Positions 1 to 12,500 are shown, counted from the first letter of the stretch. The stretch is 64,000 nt of DNA from Symsagittifera roscoffensis (GCF_963678635.1 NC_087062.1:81136751-81200750), one strand, 5' to 3'. Notes: generated by a model from the sequence alone, not told the origin. Made by a program: numbers and translations.

Positions 1-48
1 AATTGGCTACATTACATTTTATAATCCATACTCAGGATTATCATACAC

Positions 49-2667
49 ATGTATATTCTAAAATTATTAATTTTTCTCCAACTCCTTTTTCTAGTAATCT
101 CAAATCAAAACATAAACCCTTCCCCTCGTACAGGACCACAAGATTTATTAGTAACACATTACGATTGTGAAGAAAATGAACAAAAAACACTACATAAATA
201 TGCAATAAATCAAGTATCACAATGTGAAACAGAACCACAAGCCATAGAAACCACAGATGTAATAGCAACACTCTATTCAAAAGCCCGAGCAACAACAGTT
301 ACAGGTTATAAATTCACAGCAACATTTTCCGAAAAGAAAGTACATTGTTCACAAGTCTCGAACGGAAACAAAAACCGACTTGACCATGAATCATTCTATC
401 AGAGTAATATAGAACGTCTTTTACATCTCAATCCCGACGATTGTAAAAATGAATTACTTAGACTAAACATCACACAAAATAAAAACTCCGCAAGAAAGTT
501 AGTTAACTTTCAAGTTTTTTCAGACTCTGTACATCAATCACAACTTGAAAGACACCAAGGACATATAAAACTAGACGAAAAATACCCGTATAACGGCGCA
601 CACGGACGATTAACCTATGACCTACACGATAAACATTGGATACCACACATTGGTATAAATGACCCATCAAACTGCAAAGCAGACACAAAAAATAAAGGAT
701 ACCAAGAAATAATGTTTTTCGATTGGAAAATACAACTCGAAAAAATACACATAACACGAGATTTATCAGATAATACAATGATCTATCAAGGAATCCGATT
801 ACCTTGTAAAAATGATCAAGGTTATTGCGACCCTACAACGAGAACACAAGCAACAATTGTTTGGTTCCCCGAAGATACATGTACAACATTTCAAGTAGCA
901 AAAATACACGCTCGTATGATAAAATTTCACGAAAAATATTTTATACAATCAATTCCATATGAACAAGTCCATCCATCACGAAAACTAAGTTCTAATTTTA
1001 GAAACATAGACAATATAGAAAATAAATTGACACGTTTTCAAATATATCAAGAAACAGAACTTGCATGTAAATACAGAAACCCACTTCACAAAACACAATA
1101 CTCCGAGATATTAGTTGAATACGAAAAAGGATTCGACATGACCACTGGAAAAGTAAAAATCGACCCATATGCCACAGGTCATCCTCTAAACGAAGGAACA
1201 TCCTATATACCAGTTAATTTTGAAAAAAGCAACGGACAACCTGGTGGACATCTAAAACCCCATGACACCAGAAGCACACGCTTACAAGAATTATCACTAA
1301 TGAATACTACATATTTCGGTAATATCCACTATGATATTCATTTAGATATGAAACTAGATTATACAATTAGCCGAATTTTTCAAGAAATGTCACTCTCCGA
1401 ATTAGAAACACTACACCAACTATGCGAATTAGAACGAACACAAATATTACAATCACTTGCACTAGCAGTATTAAAAATACCCTATGCAGGATACTTATTA
1501 TCTGGAAATAGATCAAATTTTTTAGACTATGAAGGAAACATCTTATGGTTTTATACTTGTACTAAAAAAGTATCACCACTATACGTTTTTGAAGATAAAC
1601 GATGTTATAAAAGAATCCCTATCTTTTATAAGAATAAAGTACATTTCGTGGATACACTTTCACGAAGAACCTATTTCTGGGATACCGCAGTCCCATGTGG
1701 ATCAGAAAACAGCCACAATGTAGTACAACTAAACCCTGATGAAAATAAATATTATCTTCTCACTCCATATCCCACATTAATGCAATCACTCAAAAAAATT
1801 TCACCAGAAAGCATTCGCGCTATTGCTCGAAACCCAAATATAGACTTACAATCAATAGGAATCTATTCAAAATCAGATATTCAACATCACATTAGAACAC
1901 AACAATTCCAGGAATTATTAACACAAATGGACACAATACAAAGACAATCAATTGACCAAAACTTACGCAAACTTGCCGAAACCGCAGGATTTGCAGACAT
2001 CTATACGCAAGACTATAGCGGATATTTTAAAGACATTAAAGATTATATATATCTAAACGGTGAAAAATACCGTCCCCAAGATATATCACCAATTAACATT
2101 TTTAGCTTTGTTACACTCAAAAATGAGATCCTCGATTTTCTAGGATGGCCCTACTACATCTTAGAAAAATTGACTATTTTATACGCAATGTTTAACTTTA
2201 TTGGATTTCTTTTCTCACTTTTAAAAGGAATCTACAACACATGTGCTATACACACACAAGTAAACAGGCAAGCAAGTGTAGCACGCATACTCTTTGCAGG
2301 ATTTTTTGGAATCTTTTCTACATCTATAAACAAAATTCTTTTAGACGCACAAATAAAAGAATATAACACAAAAATAGCAACACGACAAAATACATACGAC
2401 GAAGAACATAACAATGTAGACATAACGCCAACGGCACCACAATTACCACCCCTACCAAATAACCATCCACTATCCCTAGTCCCACGAAATTTTCGAAATT
2501 TAGCCATCACACATAATCCAAATTTTCGACTCACCACATCACAAAGTCCCATCCAACATATAATGACACACCAGTCACAAGATCAAAATACTTATGAACA
2601 AATTATTGAACAACCCCATACCACCGCTTTTCAGTCTCAAAATAATCATTTTTTTAGCCCACGATGA
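49..2667 (+). CDS. Envelope-like glycoprotein of LTR element
   Basis: This intact 872-codon ORF begins with a hydrophobic signal peptide (residues 1-18, rich in Leu, Ile and Phe). It has a long Cys-containing ectodomain with several N-glycosylation sequons, such as NIT and NTT, and a strong hydrophobic segment at about residues 705-728. A second, weaker hydrophobic stretch lies at about 745-762, followed by a Pro/Asn/Gln-rich tail. This layout, placed between pol and the 3' LTR, is that of a retroviral envelope protein. I could not assign it to a known fusion-protein class from sequence alone, and no clear furin-type site stood out. Its TGA stop overlaps the start of the next ORF as ATGA, suggesting coupled translation. 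The start is the first ATG, directly before the signal peptide. Confidence 0.7.
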   Translation: MYILKLLIFLQLLFLVISNQNINPSPRTGPQDLLVTHYDCEENEQKTLHKYAINQVSQCETEPQAIETTDVIATLYSKARATTVTGYKFTATFSEKKVHCSQVSNGNKNRLDHESFYQSNIERLLHLNPDDCKNELLRLNITQNKNSARKLVNFQVFSDSVHQSQLERHQGHIKLDEKYPYNGAHGRLTYDLHDKHWIPHIGINDPSNCKADTKNKGYQEIMFFDWKIQLEKIHITRDLSDNTMIYQGIRLPCKNDQGYCDPTTRTQATIVWFPEDTCTTFQVAKIHARMIKFHEKYFIQSIPYEQVHPSRKLSSNFRNIDNIENKLTRFQIYQETELACKYRNPLHKTQYSEILVEYEKGFDMTTGKVKIDPYATGHPLNEGTSYIPVNFEKSNGQPGGHLKPHDTRSTRLQELSLMNTTYFGNIHYDIHLDMKLDYTISRIFQEMSLSELETLHQLCELERTQILQSLALAVLKIPYAGYLLSGNRSNFLDYEGNILWFYTCTKKVSPLYVFEDKRCYKRIPIFYKNKVHFVDTLSRRTYFWDTAVPCGSENSHNVVQLNPDENKYYLLTPYPTLMQSLKKISPESIRAIARNPNIDLQSIGIYSKSDIQHHIRTQQFQELLTQMDTIQRQSIDQNLRKLAETAGFADIYTQDYSGYFKDIKDYIYLNGEKYRPQDISPINIFSFVTLKNEILDFLGWPYYILEKLTILYAMFNFIGFLFSLLKGIYNTCAIHTQVNRQASVARILFAGFFGIFSTSINKILLDAQIKEYNTKIATRQNTYDEEHNNVDITPTAPQLPPLPNNHPLSLVPRNFRNLAITHNPNFRLTTSQSPIQHIMTHQSQDQNTYEQIIEQPHTTAFQSQNNHFFSPR

Positions 2668-4469
2668 GCCGCCAACTTGGATCACTACACCGATCAAATT
2701 CCCACCCAACCAATCTTACCTCTCCAATCCCAATAATACCACTTTTTGCTTTTCCGCCACCCGATTTTCCATCTAGTAATGTAACATCAGGCATGAATTC
2801 CGACACTAATTCACACATCTCAGTTTTATATTCCATCTCACAACTCAATAACCCGAATATTGAAACCCCCGATGAATTTGCCGACTCAGAACCATCCCCA
2901 TTCAATAATTTTCATAACTCTTCTAAATTTTCTCAACCCCCTTTTCAACCCATATTACCCAATAACCCTGACCCAATCACTCCCACACCCTCTTATGCTT
3001 CCCAAGTTACCCCAACCTACTCCTCATACCATTCTGACCAATCATCTCATTCTCCAGACACCCCCCGAATCTCCCCAGAGCTAGATAATTTTATTACCCT
3101 TCAACAACAACCCTACCACCTCCATACCCCAACAATAAACCAAATCTCCTCCACAATAAATTCATCCAACCCCCCTACCCCTACACCCTCTTCAAATTAC
3201 ACTGAATCATTAGCACCATCATCCACATCAACTGAATCTTCACTCAACACTAATAGAGCTTACCGCACTTTTAAAAGAAAGTTCCCCAACCATCCTTTCT
3301 CAGCAAAACCAGGAACAGCCCGTGAATACATCAACCACCCCAAGCATACTAACACAAAAGAATTTTTAGCCATCACCTTACCCTCATTCCCACAATACAC
3401 CTTAAACACCCCCCACGACACTAACGAAACACGCAACTTTGTAGATGAATACGTTTTAATGCCCACTCTCTCTTGGACATCATATTATCATTTTACTAAC
3501 CCTCTTTGCTTACCTTTATCTAACACTCACATCGATATAGAGCGAAATACGGACATGCTATATCGACTCACTACACCACTAACCGCTAGACAATTTACTT
3601 ACGTTGGATATAAAAAATCACTAAAAACACACACTGCACCTAGAGCTAACGAATATACACTCGAATACTATGATCACAACATCATCAGAGCTAACCATGA
3701 TCAATTCTTAGACGACGATCGCTTCGCTAATCCACAAATTACCGAGAAATTTTTCATCAAGACACCATATATATTTACACTAAACATCTTCGACCGAAAG
3801 TTTGATCACATTATTTCAGAAGCACTAACAGACACACAAGCATACGAAAGTTTTAAAGAACGCTTCCAAATATTTTCACTAACCTTTCATTTCCTTGCAC
3901 CACACGAAAGAGATTTACACTGCTCACACGATATTATGTTGCGCACTAAACAAACCCACACATATAGTTATTATCGCTTCATTCAAAATCACTTTGACCT
4001 ACACACACCCTCTAGACAACCACACCATCGTTTTCAATTCATTAATTCCAAATACACTTCACCATTTTTCCTAAATTTCACATATTGTATTAAAGACACT
4101 AACCTTCATGGTATTCTTCGCAATTATGATCCCATAACCCAAATGTACATCTTCTGTCCCATCACCAAGACCTTCAACGCCGAAGAATCCCGACCCTTCC
4201 TTATCCCGCACGAGTTTGTACAACCTATAGAAATCCCAATTTTAGAATTCATCCACAACACTAAATTCAATCACAAATTATATAATCTAATCCAAAACAC
4301 ACCTTATGAGTTTGCAGTTGGCACTGAAGAACTAACCACTATTAAGGCACTTCAATTGCTTTGGCCACTGCTTCAGACTAAAAATATCATCCGCATCTTA
4401 GCTAAACTACTAACAACTTCCGATCTCATCCACGACATCTTCCCCCACGGTTTTTTTCCCGACGACTAA
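2664..4469 (+). CDS. 601-residue ORF downstream of env, unknown function
   Basis: This intact ORF starts inside the env stop codon (ATGA at 2664-2667). The first 200 or so residues are very rich in Pro, Ser, Thr and Asn and look disordered. From about residue 215 the composition becomes that of a folded protein, with many aromatic residues, His and charged residues. It ends in a Leu-rich segment and an acidic FFPDD terminus. I see no signal peptide, zinc finger or enzyme motif. A long extra ORF between env and the 3' LTR suggests an accessory protein, as complex retroviruses have, but that is inference from position only. A perfect splice-donor consensus follows the stop at 4471-4477. Confidence 0.65.
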   Translation: MSRQLGSLHRSNSHPTNLTSPIPIIPLFAFPPPDFPSSNVTSGMNSDTNSHISVLYSISQLNNPNIETPDEFADSEPSPFNNFHNSSKFSQPPFQPILPNNPDPITPTPSYASQVTPTYSSYHSDQSSHSPDTPRISPELDNFITLQQQPYHLHTPTINQISSTINSSNPPTPTPSSNYTESLAPSSTSTESSLNTNRAYRTFKRKFPNHPFSAKPGTAREYINHPKHTNTKEFLAITLPSFPQYTLNTPHDTNETRNFVDEYVLMPTLSWTSYYHFTNPLCLPLSNTHIDIERNTDMLYRLTTPLTARQFTYVGYKKSLKTHTAPRANEYTLEYYDHNIIRANHDQFLDDDRFANPQITEKFFIKTPYIFTLNIFDRKFDHIISEALTDTQAYESFKERFQIFSLTFHFLAPHERDLHCSHDIMLRTKQTHTYSYYRFIQNHFDLHTPSRQPHHRFQFINSKYTSPFFLNFTYCIKDTNLHGILRNYDPITQMYIFCPITKTFNAEESRPFLIPHEFVQPIEIPILEFIHNTKFNHKLYNLIQNTPYEFAVGTEELTTIKALQLLWPLLQTKNIIRILAKLLTTSDLIHDIFPHGFFPDD

Positions 4470-6101
4470 ACAGGTAAGTATGAATTAAATGAATATTACT
4501 AACTAATTAAAATATTAAAAAACTCACCATACTTTATCCATGTTTTCTTTAGATTTTTAGCCTTCATCCGACAATCACCTACAAAAACCACAAAAGACAA
4601 ATAAAAATCGCAAATTTCATCAAACAGATTTCAAAAATTCTATTAATCTCTTACACTTATAAATTTATAAATTTAATACCAATGCAGTAAATTCATTTCT
4701 AAAATTTTCCCCCACAAGCAGTAAATCTAATTATGATGAAAATTTGTAACTTAAAATTCCCCCATAACTAGCAGTAAATTTCCAAATTCTATGCAAAAAA
4801 AAAAAAAAAAAAAAAATTAATAAAATGCAAATGCAGTACTAACCTTTTGATATTTTCATTCATTCGCACAGAAATTCTATCCACACTCGCACAACTCGCC
4901 CACGAAGAATTGTTTAAAATAATGAATTTCAGTTTCAAGTTTTCACACTCAACAACTCTAACATATAATAACATGTTTCAAACTTTCCTTTAACCCGGTT
5001 GGAAAGGAATCATATACTAAACAAAACTAACCAACGCAGCTTACTAAATACCACAAATCATAGAATAACAGCATGACTAAGAAAAGGAAACCAACGGTAC
5101 CCAAACCGGATTAACCCAGTTTAAAACTGGATAATTTATTCTTTTGAAGACTATTATAAAGTCTAAGAAAGAAATAATAAAACACAAAAAAGTCGAAAGA
5201 CAAACCCATACCACAAACAATTTGCTTTTTGGAAAAAGGACATAACCAACAAGACATAAGAAAAACCACAACAAACCCAACATAAAACGTTGTCACATAA
5301 CAGGACCCCTCACAAAAACCGCATGAAATCATACTCCCACTCCTGGCCTAACCCACCAGGAAGGACGTCCTGAGCATGCTCTATAGCCGGCCTAACCCAC
5401 CGCGCTACATCCACGCTTTGTGACCACACCTCTATTTTTAATAAGAGCTACTCAAGTGTGAGTAACTCTTCAAAATAACCGAACTAAAACAAAAAGCTTT
5501 TGTGAAAACAACTAACTAAAATCATAATTAAAAAATATTAAACTAATAAATGTTTTATAAAATGTAAATTACATTATGCAATACATAGATCAGAATACAA
5601 CACCAAGGACGAACATCTAAAGACAAAACGACCCCACTACACTCGAGAGAGAATGACCAACCACAATCGATATGCCACTCACAATCACAACTCAAAGGAT
5701 TTAGAGTACGACTTGACTTCGCAGAAAAGGACTTCATTGAACTAGACCAATGACCACCTCGATGTTCAAGTATACGTACAGATCCGAGTAACCAGGCATC
5801 CCCTCCACGCACAATCTCCACGCTATTCCCAAACTAGATCAGACACAAAAGAAGTTCTCCACGCAGAACAGAAAAACCTGACATAGCAAACCATTCTGAA
5901 ATCAGATTTGAGTTTGTTGCAAAGACTTAGTCGTTGTCACTAGAAGACACAACGTCTTATGTCTCTAACTCCAGCTTCCTGGAACTCCTTTAACAAAAAG
6001 GAAACAGAAGAAATATGATGTTCGCCAAACACCAACGTCCATCATCCATCCTTCGAATTGCAGAAGAACTATTCTAAAAAACTCTGTAAAACCCGGATGG
6101 G
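4470..6101 (+). other. Non-coding 3' region of the left LTR element
   Basis: This 1.6 kb stretch between the last ORF and the LTR has no ORF worth calling. It contains a consensus splice donor (CAG then GTAAGT at 4471-4479) with a possible acceptor ending at 4552, several short copies of GCAGTAAAT between 4684 and 4780, and a 22-base A run at 4795-4816. Around 5345-5405 a GCCTAACCCACC motif occurs twice, which in reverse orientation vaguely resembles a tRNA-derived repeat. The bases just before the LTR (6090-6101) are only weakly purine-rich, so the polypurine tract is not clear. Confidence 0.6.
4471..4552 (+). promoter_or_regulatory. Candidate short intron after the 601-residue ORF
   Basis: CAG followed by GTAAGT (donor between 4473 and 4474) sits four bases after the stop codon, and a pyrimidine-rich TTTTCTTTAG ends at 4552. 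Together they delimit a possible 79-base intron in the 3' untranslated region. It is equally possible that the donor joins a more distant acceptor. Confidence 0.35.
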
Positions 6102-6511
6102 TGGAACCTGATCTAGACTACATTTTATGATTGGATAATTTAGATATTTTACCAATGTAAAGTATTTAATATTAACCAATCATGATCCATCTAACTAACA
6201 ACCCACTTATTTGTAAGTGCTGAAGTTACTTGTAATTTCAGCACCAGAGAGATTTGAATTTAACTTAGAAATTAGTTGGACTCTCCCGAGCACTTCAGCA
6301 GCCGCAATAAACCAGTATACCCTAGATCTATTGAGCCTAGCAGAGACTAGTTAAACAACCTGAGACTAGATAGTATAAGAGTAAGATTAGGATCGGTATT
6401 AGACTAAGAAGTTGCACGAATCTATCCGGCCGAAAATAAGATAGCGTGACGAGCAGACGGTGTACCCTATCCGAAATTACTCTATGAGTTAACCAACTCG
6501 AACCTAACTCA
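6102..6511 (+). repeat. 3' LTR of left element
   Basis: This is a 410 bp repeat starting TGGAACC and ending AACTCA, so it has the TG...CA ends of an LTR. It matches 54271-54680 with 6 substitutions over the first 385 or so bases, while the last 25 bases differ much more. It carries AATAAA (6306-6311), a likely poly(A) signal, and an inverted repeat at 6217-6244 (13-base arms around TT, with one G that would pair as G-U). The flanking base after the LTR is T, and no target-site duplication can be judged because the 5' LTR is outside the window. Confidence 0.85.
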
Positions 6512-9500
6512 TATAACCGATGTTAATATCTCTGATTTTTTTTTCATTTGAACCATTGTCAATTGGCTTATCGGGGCTGTCTCGGCCACCAGAGCTATGT
6601 TTAAATTAGCTACGGACCTTTTTCCAGTTGCCCTCACTGGCATTCCACGTCTTCTTTTCTATTTGAGCTAATTATTTCCTTGCATGTATAACACCCAACA
6701 AAACATTAAAAATACGCAAACTGCAAAAACTAAAAATAAATAGCAGATCGGAATGGAAATCTTAATTATTCAATTCACTTGACTAATTTGACTTCTTTTT
6801 TTTTCTCTCAGTTTACTGATAAAGAGCTTACGCGGAGGTTAAGTTTTAAAACAAGGGAAACAAGCCTTTGATTCCTCTTAGTGAGAGTCTCTCGTGCGCT
6901 CCGAGGTCCTGTCTATCTTTCCAGACCCAGATCCTATAAGCTAACCTTAGTAAAACCTCAAACTTCACATGAAATTTTCAGCGCTAAATTTCAACACAAG
7001 CCAAGCGGAGCTTCGCACCACTTGCGACACAACCCAAACAAAAAAACATTAGAAGAAAAACAATTAAAATTCGAAAAAAAACTAGGTGAACCAAAATTTA
7101 GGTGAAGCTAAAGCCAGAGGTAGGTGCTTGATATTGAATGAGCTTGCTATATTGTTGCGGCACGAAAAACGTGATTTCATAAATTTGATTTTGCCTAAAA
7201 TCTTAGTTGTCTCAGATTAGAGTATAAATTTTGAGATGATCAATTTTCCTATGAAGATAACATTTTTCAAACAGAATAACAAAATTTTAAGGAGTCACTG
7301 CTCATTCGTCAACGCACATTCGTTACCTCCAGGCTAAGTTGGCTGGAAACGCATAGAAGTTTGAATGCATTGTGAGCTAAGATACAAGTAATTCAAGTGA
7401 TTCTGTTAAACAAGTTGTTAGCCCAAAAAAAAGTCCAGATACCAGTTTGATAACTATTGCTAATAGCTAGCGTAACGATTAATTTTATATAGATACGCTT
7501 CTTACGCAAAGTGTTTCTTTAGTATGGCTATCTCAACTCCGGGGTTTGAATTTATTTTATAAGTTACCGATTTCTACAAATAAGAAACATAATGAAGTAC
7601 GTAACCCTCCGGTCCACTGCAAAAATTTCTACAAGGTTTTTCCCAGTAAAAAAAGGTTTTCCGAAAAAAGTCTGTAGATCGAACTGGAATTGCTTCCAAT
7701 TGCAAAAAAAATGATCGTTGGCAAAAACCACGCTCAGTTTAAGAAGGTTCAAATAAGTCGTGGAATTATTTATTAACTGCCCTACGTCCCAGAAGCGAAT
7801 CTATTTAAAACATTTTGACTATAATTACCAATTGAAAATAATACTCGCTGTCCAAAAGTTTCTCAGCTGTGGTTTTCAGTTTTTCTGATTTGAAAAATTA
7901 TTACTTTTTTTTGAGCCTACCACGTTGACATAGGTTTTCTGCCGATTTCGGGAAAAGTTAATTTCTTCGTCGTACCTACGATGTGTCGAGATTGATAAAG
8001 GTAGCCCTAATTAATTCAAACAAAAAATGTCACACCATGCTGATTAAAGCAAATTACGTAACAATGATTTCCCCGTTAGAAAAGTTCAAACAAAGATACA
8101 AAAAAAATCAAAGAAAGTCGTAAAATTTTCAAAGGCAGCCGGAACGTAAAACCTGTTGTCGAAAGTACGTTGGAAGAGAAAACAGGAATTTATTCATAGA
8201 GTGCTGCAATTGTGACCTTGTGAACGAAAAGTAACACTTCTAACTGTAGATCTGTCGCTGTTAGACTGAATAAGCCCCGACGAAACAAATTCGTAAATAA
8301 CTTTAAGCACATTAATTTGAAATGAAATTCCAATCGTTTGAACCAAGAAACTCGAAAACAAAATTCGAAAAATGAAGATTTATCAGTTTGGTTGGATTGA
8401 TTTAAAAAATTTGTTGATTCTTGTGCCTAAAGATTGAGGAAAAGAAACTTTTTAATGTTTTTTTAAATTTATGCACAAAACTCATCAAATTGAATGAAAA
8501 AAAAATATAGAAAAAAGTGAACCGATCAATGAACCCGAATTGAGAAAAAGAACAAAGGCCCAAAAACAAATCAGCGTCTGGTGATGAAAAGTTATCAATC
8601 TTCTTGTTAGAGTTTGTTTTGTGAGACAAACCTTTGAAAATGCCCAGAAACTCCAGTATCTATGTAAATGTCGAAATTACCAACGTACTATAAAGCTTCA
8701 GTACTCATTTCAGCAACGAGGATCACCATCGATAAGGCGTAAAATGATACATGGCCGCTGCTGGGACACTCAAAGGGGACCTTTAAAAAGAACCTCCTGC
8801 TTTTTTGATGATTTATCGTGGTTATAGTTGACAGTAGCAGGGCATGTGCGTGAACAGTCGTGGCGGCTTTTTCTTTTTTGGTACTTTTATAGCGGGAGAA
8901 AACTCCGCACCTGCGCTGAAATTTCGTAGCAGTTTCTTCAAGGACAAAAGTACGTATAACGAATAACCCTGATATGTGAAAATGTGTGAAAGTACGTATA
9001 ACAAATAAGTTACGTATACCAAATAACCCTGAAAATGTGCAAAAAAAATATATTTTCAGTTGAATTTCAATAACACCAAGGACATGCAAAAAACTGTTCA
9101 GCTTGTCGAGGCATGCCCTGATTGCTATACCAGATTGTCGAGGCTCCCAAAGATCGCGTTCTAACAAACCGATGGTGTTTTTTTAAGACAAATTGTGTGA
9201 GAAATGATAACAGGAATCCTGCCATATGTTGCATTACACAGAACTTCGATTCAGCTTTAGAAAGTTGTATCTACTAAAACAGAGAATTTATCTCGCAATA
9301 CAAGATGTCAATATCGCAAGCTAGCGCGGCGTCCCCACTGATTGTCCGAGGAGTGGCCATATGTCATTTTTTTTGCGTTATCGATGGTGATCTCCGTTGC
9401 TGAAATTAGTGCTGAAGCTTTATCCTACGTTGATACTTTCAACTTTTAGTTAGATACTGGGCATTTTCAATGGTTTGTCTCACAATACAAACTCAACCAA

Positions 9501-12500
9501 CTAGATTGATCGTTTTTCATTGCCAGAAATATGACTGTTATTTGGCTTTTGTTCATTCTTTTTCACCACAAGTTCATTGATCGATTCACTTTTTTCTATA
9601 TGTTTTTTTGTTCAATTTGATGATTTTTAGTGCGAAAGTTTAAAAAAATCAATAAAAACATTTTTTCTTTAACCTTAAGGCACAGGTATCAACAATTTTC
9701 TTAAATCAAACCAACCAAAACGATAAGTCTTCATTTTTGAATTTTCATTTTTTTTGAGTTTCTTGGTTCATACAATTAGACATTCATTTCAAATTAGTGT
9801 GTTCAAAGATAGATACGAATTTGTTTCGTCGAGGTTTTTCCAATTAACAGAGACAGATCTACACTGTTAGAAGGGTTACTTTTCATTCACTGAATAACAA
9901 CTGCAGCGCTGCACGAACTGTTTTCTGTTGTAGAGATTTTTTCCAGATACTTCCGACAACAGGTTTCGCGTTTCGACTTCTTTTGAGAAACTTACGACTT
10001 ACTTTGGAAACTTTTGTTTGTTCGTACTTTTGTACGGGGAAAATAAATCCTACGCAATTCGTTTGTTTTTGTGTTGATTGGCAACTTTGCAGTTAAGTTA
10101 AATATGGCTAACTTTATCAACTTTTTTTTAAGTTTAGGATTCACTCTTGGATTCATTTTTGCAATCAAGTGTCAAATTTTTTTTTTGAATTTTTTCTTTG
10201 AATTTTTTTAAAGCATTTAGAAATTTTGATCCTACGCAACGGTCAGTTTTGTCCCAGGATGTTACGAGCTATATAGGAGTTATAATGTGTCTTCAAACTA
10301 ATGACATTTTTACAAGAATGGTACATCTAGATTCATGATCCTTTTATACCCAAAAATGAAGACGCAAATATTCTGAAATGTTGAGAAAAAATTGAACATG
10401 ATCGTCCAGAATTGCAAAAAGATGTTACGCGGGCTCCATCGTGTGGAGTTGACGTAAAGTGAAGTTTTACTTGGCTGCGTCAAATTGAAACTCCTCAATG
10501 ACTGAGCATACCGGAATCAAAATTATGTGATTTTTTTTGTTATGCTAACGAATGGTTACTGGACATTTTTCATAGGGCAGAAAAAAGTTGGACTTTTTTT
10601 GGAGCAGCAGAATAGTTTGGGGCCTGGTTGACGATTGAGTCAATTTTGCGTGCAGACGTTTTGTTATTAGATTTGCCACTGGAAATTTTTTGTTCAGTAT
10701 TGAAAAAATTTGGCCTAATTATCTCTAAATAAAGCTTAACACTAGATAACGCTAGATATAATGCTGATGCGATGAATCGGCGCTGCTTTGTCATTCTGAA
10801 GAGACATAACGTTTTGCCGAAACAGATGGTTTGAGAAATGATAACAGGAGTCCTACAAGATGTTGCATTACACGGAACATCCATTCAGTTTTAGTGCGTT
10901 GCATCAGTTCTGTATTACAGTTCTGTATTACCGTTTCATGAGTTTTTGTAAGAAAAACAGCTTTTTGTAGCAAATCCCATTCAAAAATTGATAAGAGCAC
11001 TCTGATATGGTAGAATCATTACTGGGCCAAACTGTGTGTTTTGTGAATTGTGACCAGATTCCCCAACAAGGACGTTCTCTTTGATATTCTTTTGCTCGGT
11101 CGCATTTTTTAAATGTTCCGACAACATTTTAACTTATTTCACGAATTGTCTCCGGTTTTCAGAAATTTTCACACAAAATTGTGCGCATAAGTAGTAAAAT
11201 AAACAGAATTTTCTTTTCAAGCGGTTTTGCTTCAGCCAGCCAATCGTGCTGCTTTTCCATTACATTAAAAATATTTTTAAGGTTGTTCAACAAAAATGGT
11301 TGTCATAAAATAATACCAAAAATGGGACCCTTTGGTTGGTGAGGGGGTCAAATCCTAAAGGGGACGAAGCAAATCCCCCCTAAATCCACCCTGCTTGAGA
11401 TATTAGTTTCATTTAAAATTTAAGTCAAGGACGTCCCACACTGGAATTTCAAGGGTAATAATCGATTAAAATGGAGTTTTAGTGGCAAAAATATTGGGCA
11501 ATATAATCGATGACAGATGCCAGTTTCCAAATTTAAATCTATTTTTAAAAGATTATCACCCATTTTTTCCACCGAACAAAAATCCTTTATAATAGATTTT
11601 TCTTCAATTGTAATCAATTTGTTTCTCAACAAAAATCCACCAAAATTATTTTTTTTCTCAACAAAATTGCATTTATATTCTTGGTTTTTTGCAACAAAAA
11701 TTGTTTATACAGCTTTTTGCACTTTTCTGCAAAACTATGACGAAGTAAAGATAATTTTTGAACTAAATAATAAACATGAAACAAAAAAAAACAAAATCAA
11801 TTCTGAAAATCATGTTTTTCATGTTGTACATCATTATCTCTTTTTTTTCAGATTTTTTGGAGAATTTAATTGATTTTGTGAGATTTTTCGGGCATCCATT
11901 TTTGGCGCCATCAGGAAGCTGAGTTAAAAACGAATTAAAATTTGAATTGATTTGTGAAAACGAAAATGAGGGGTTGAGGTGGTTGAGACATACACAGCAG
12001 ATTCAAAATGAAAATAAAAACAAAAAATGTACAAAAATTAGCAAACACATCATCCCCCTCCCCCTAAAAAACAAAATCAAAACAGTTGCCTGAAAAATTC
12101 CCCCTATTTTTTTACTTACCGTTAAGCAACTCATGGGAAAAATTTTTTGGTATTTAGAGAATTATCACGAGCGCCTAAATTTGGTTTAAGAGGCATTAAG
12201 AGGCATACGGTCTTATTAAGAGGCATACCATATTTCATATTTAATAGCTTTCCTTTTGTTGGGTTTTTATAGGCTGTTGAAAGATTTGATTGTCTGTGTT
12301 TTTGATGACCCCGACTCGTTTGAATAGCTGAACTTATCCAAACTGCTTTCGTGAGAATTTTCTGGCATCAATTTGAGACTTTTGGCGCAATCAGGAAACT
12401 GAATTCTTGTGAAAACGAAGTTGAAAGCAAGAGGTGGTTAAGACAAAAACAGAAGAATTAAAATGAAAACAAGCAACAAAAGATCAGACGCTTATAGCAG

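Larger units (their letters stand above)
1..6511 (+). mobile_element. 3' portion of a retrovirus-like LTR element (left copy)
   Basis: This stretch runs from before an envelope-like ORF to the end of an LTR, so it is the 3' half of an LTR element whose gag-pol part lies outside the window. In order it holds the end of the upstream region (1-48), an 872-codon ORF with signal peptide and membrane anchor, a 601-codon ORF overlapping it, a 1.6 kb non-coding tail with a 22-base A run (4795-4816), and a 410 bp LTR (6102-6511). The A-rich codon style matches the gag-pol ORFs at the right end of the window, and the LTRs of the two copies are nearly identical. Both long ORFs are undamaged, which points to a recent insertion. 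That the two halves belong to one family is inferred from the LTRs and base composition. Confidence 0.85.

Noticed and set aside
5340..5410. Possible tRNA gene or SINE head (reverse strand)
   Set aside because: An A-box-like stretch is present but there is no B box or cloverleaf.
8688..9167. 159-codon ORF on the minus strand
   Set aside because: It crosses the arm and spacer of the inverted repeat and shows no domain or family-like composition.
11517..11873. 118-codon ORF in the intergenic region
   Set aside because: It is Phe/Lys/Asn-rich and AT-driven, with no motif and no splice support; it looks like chance.
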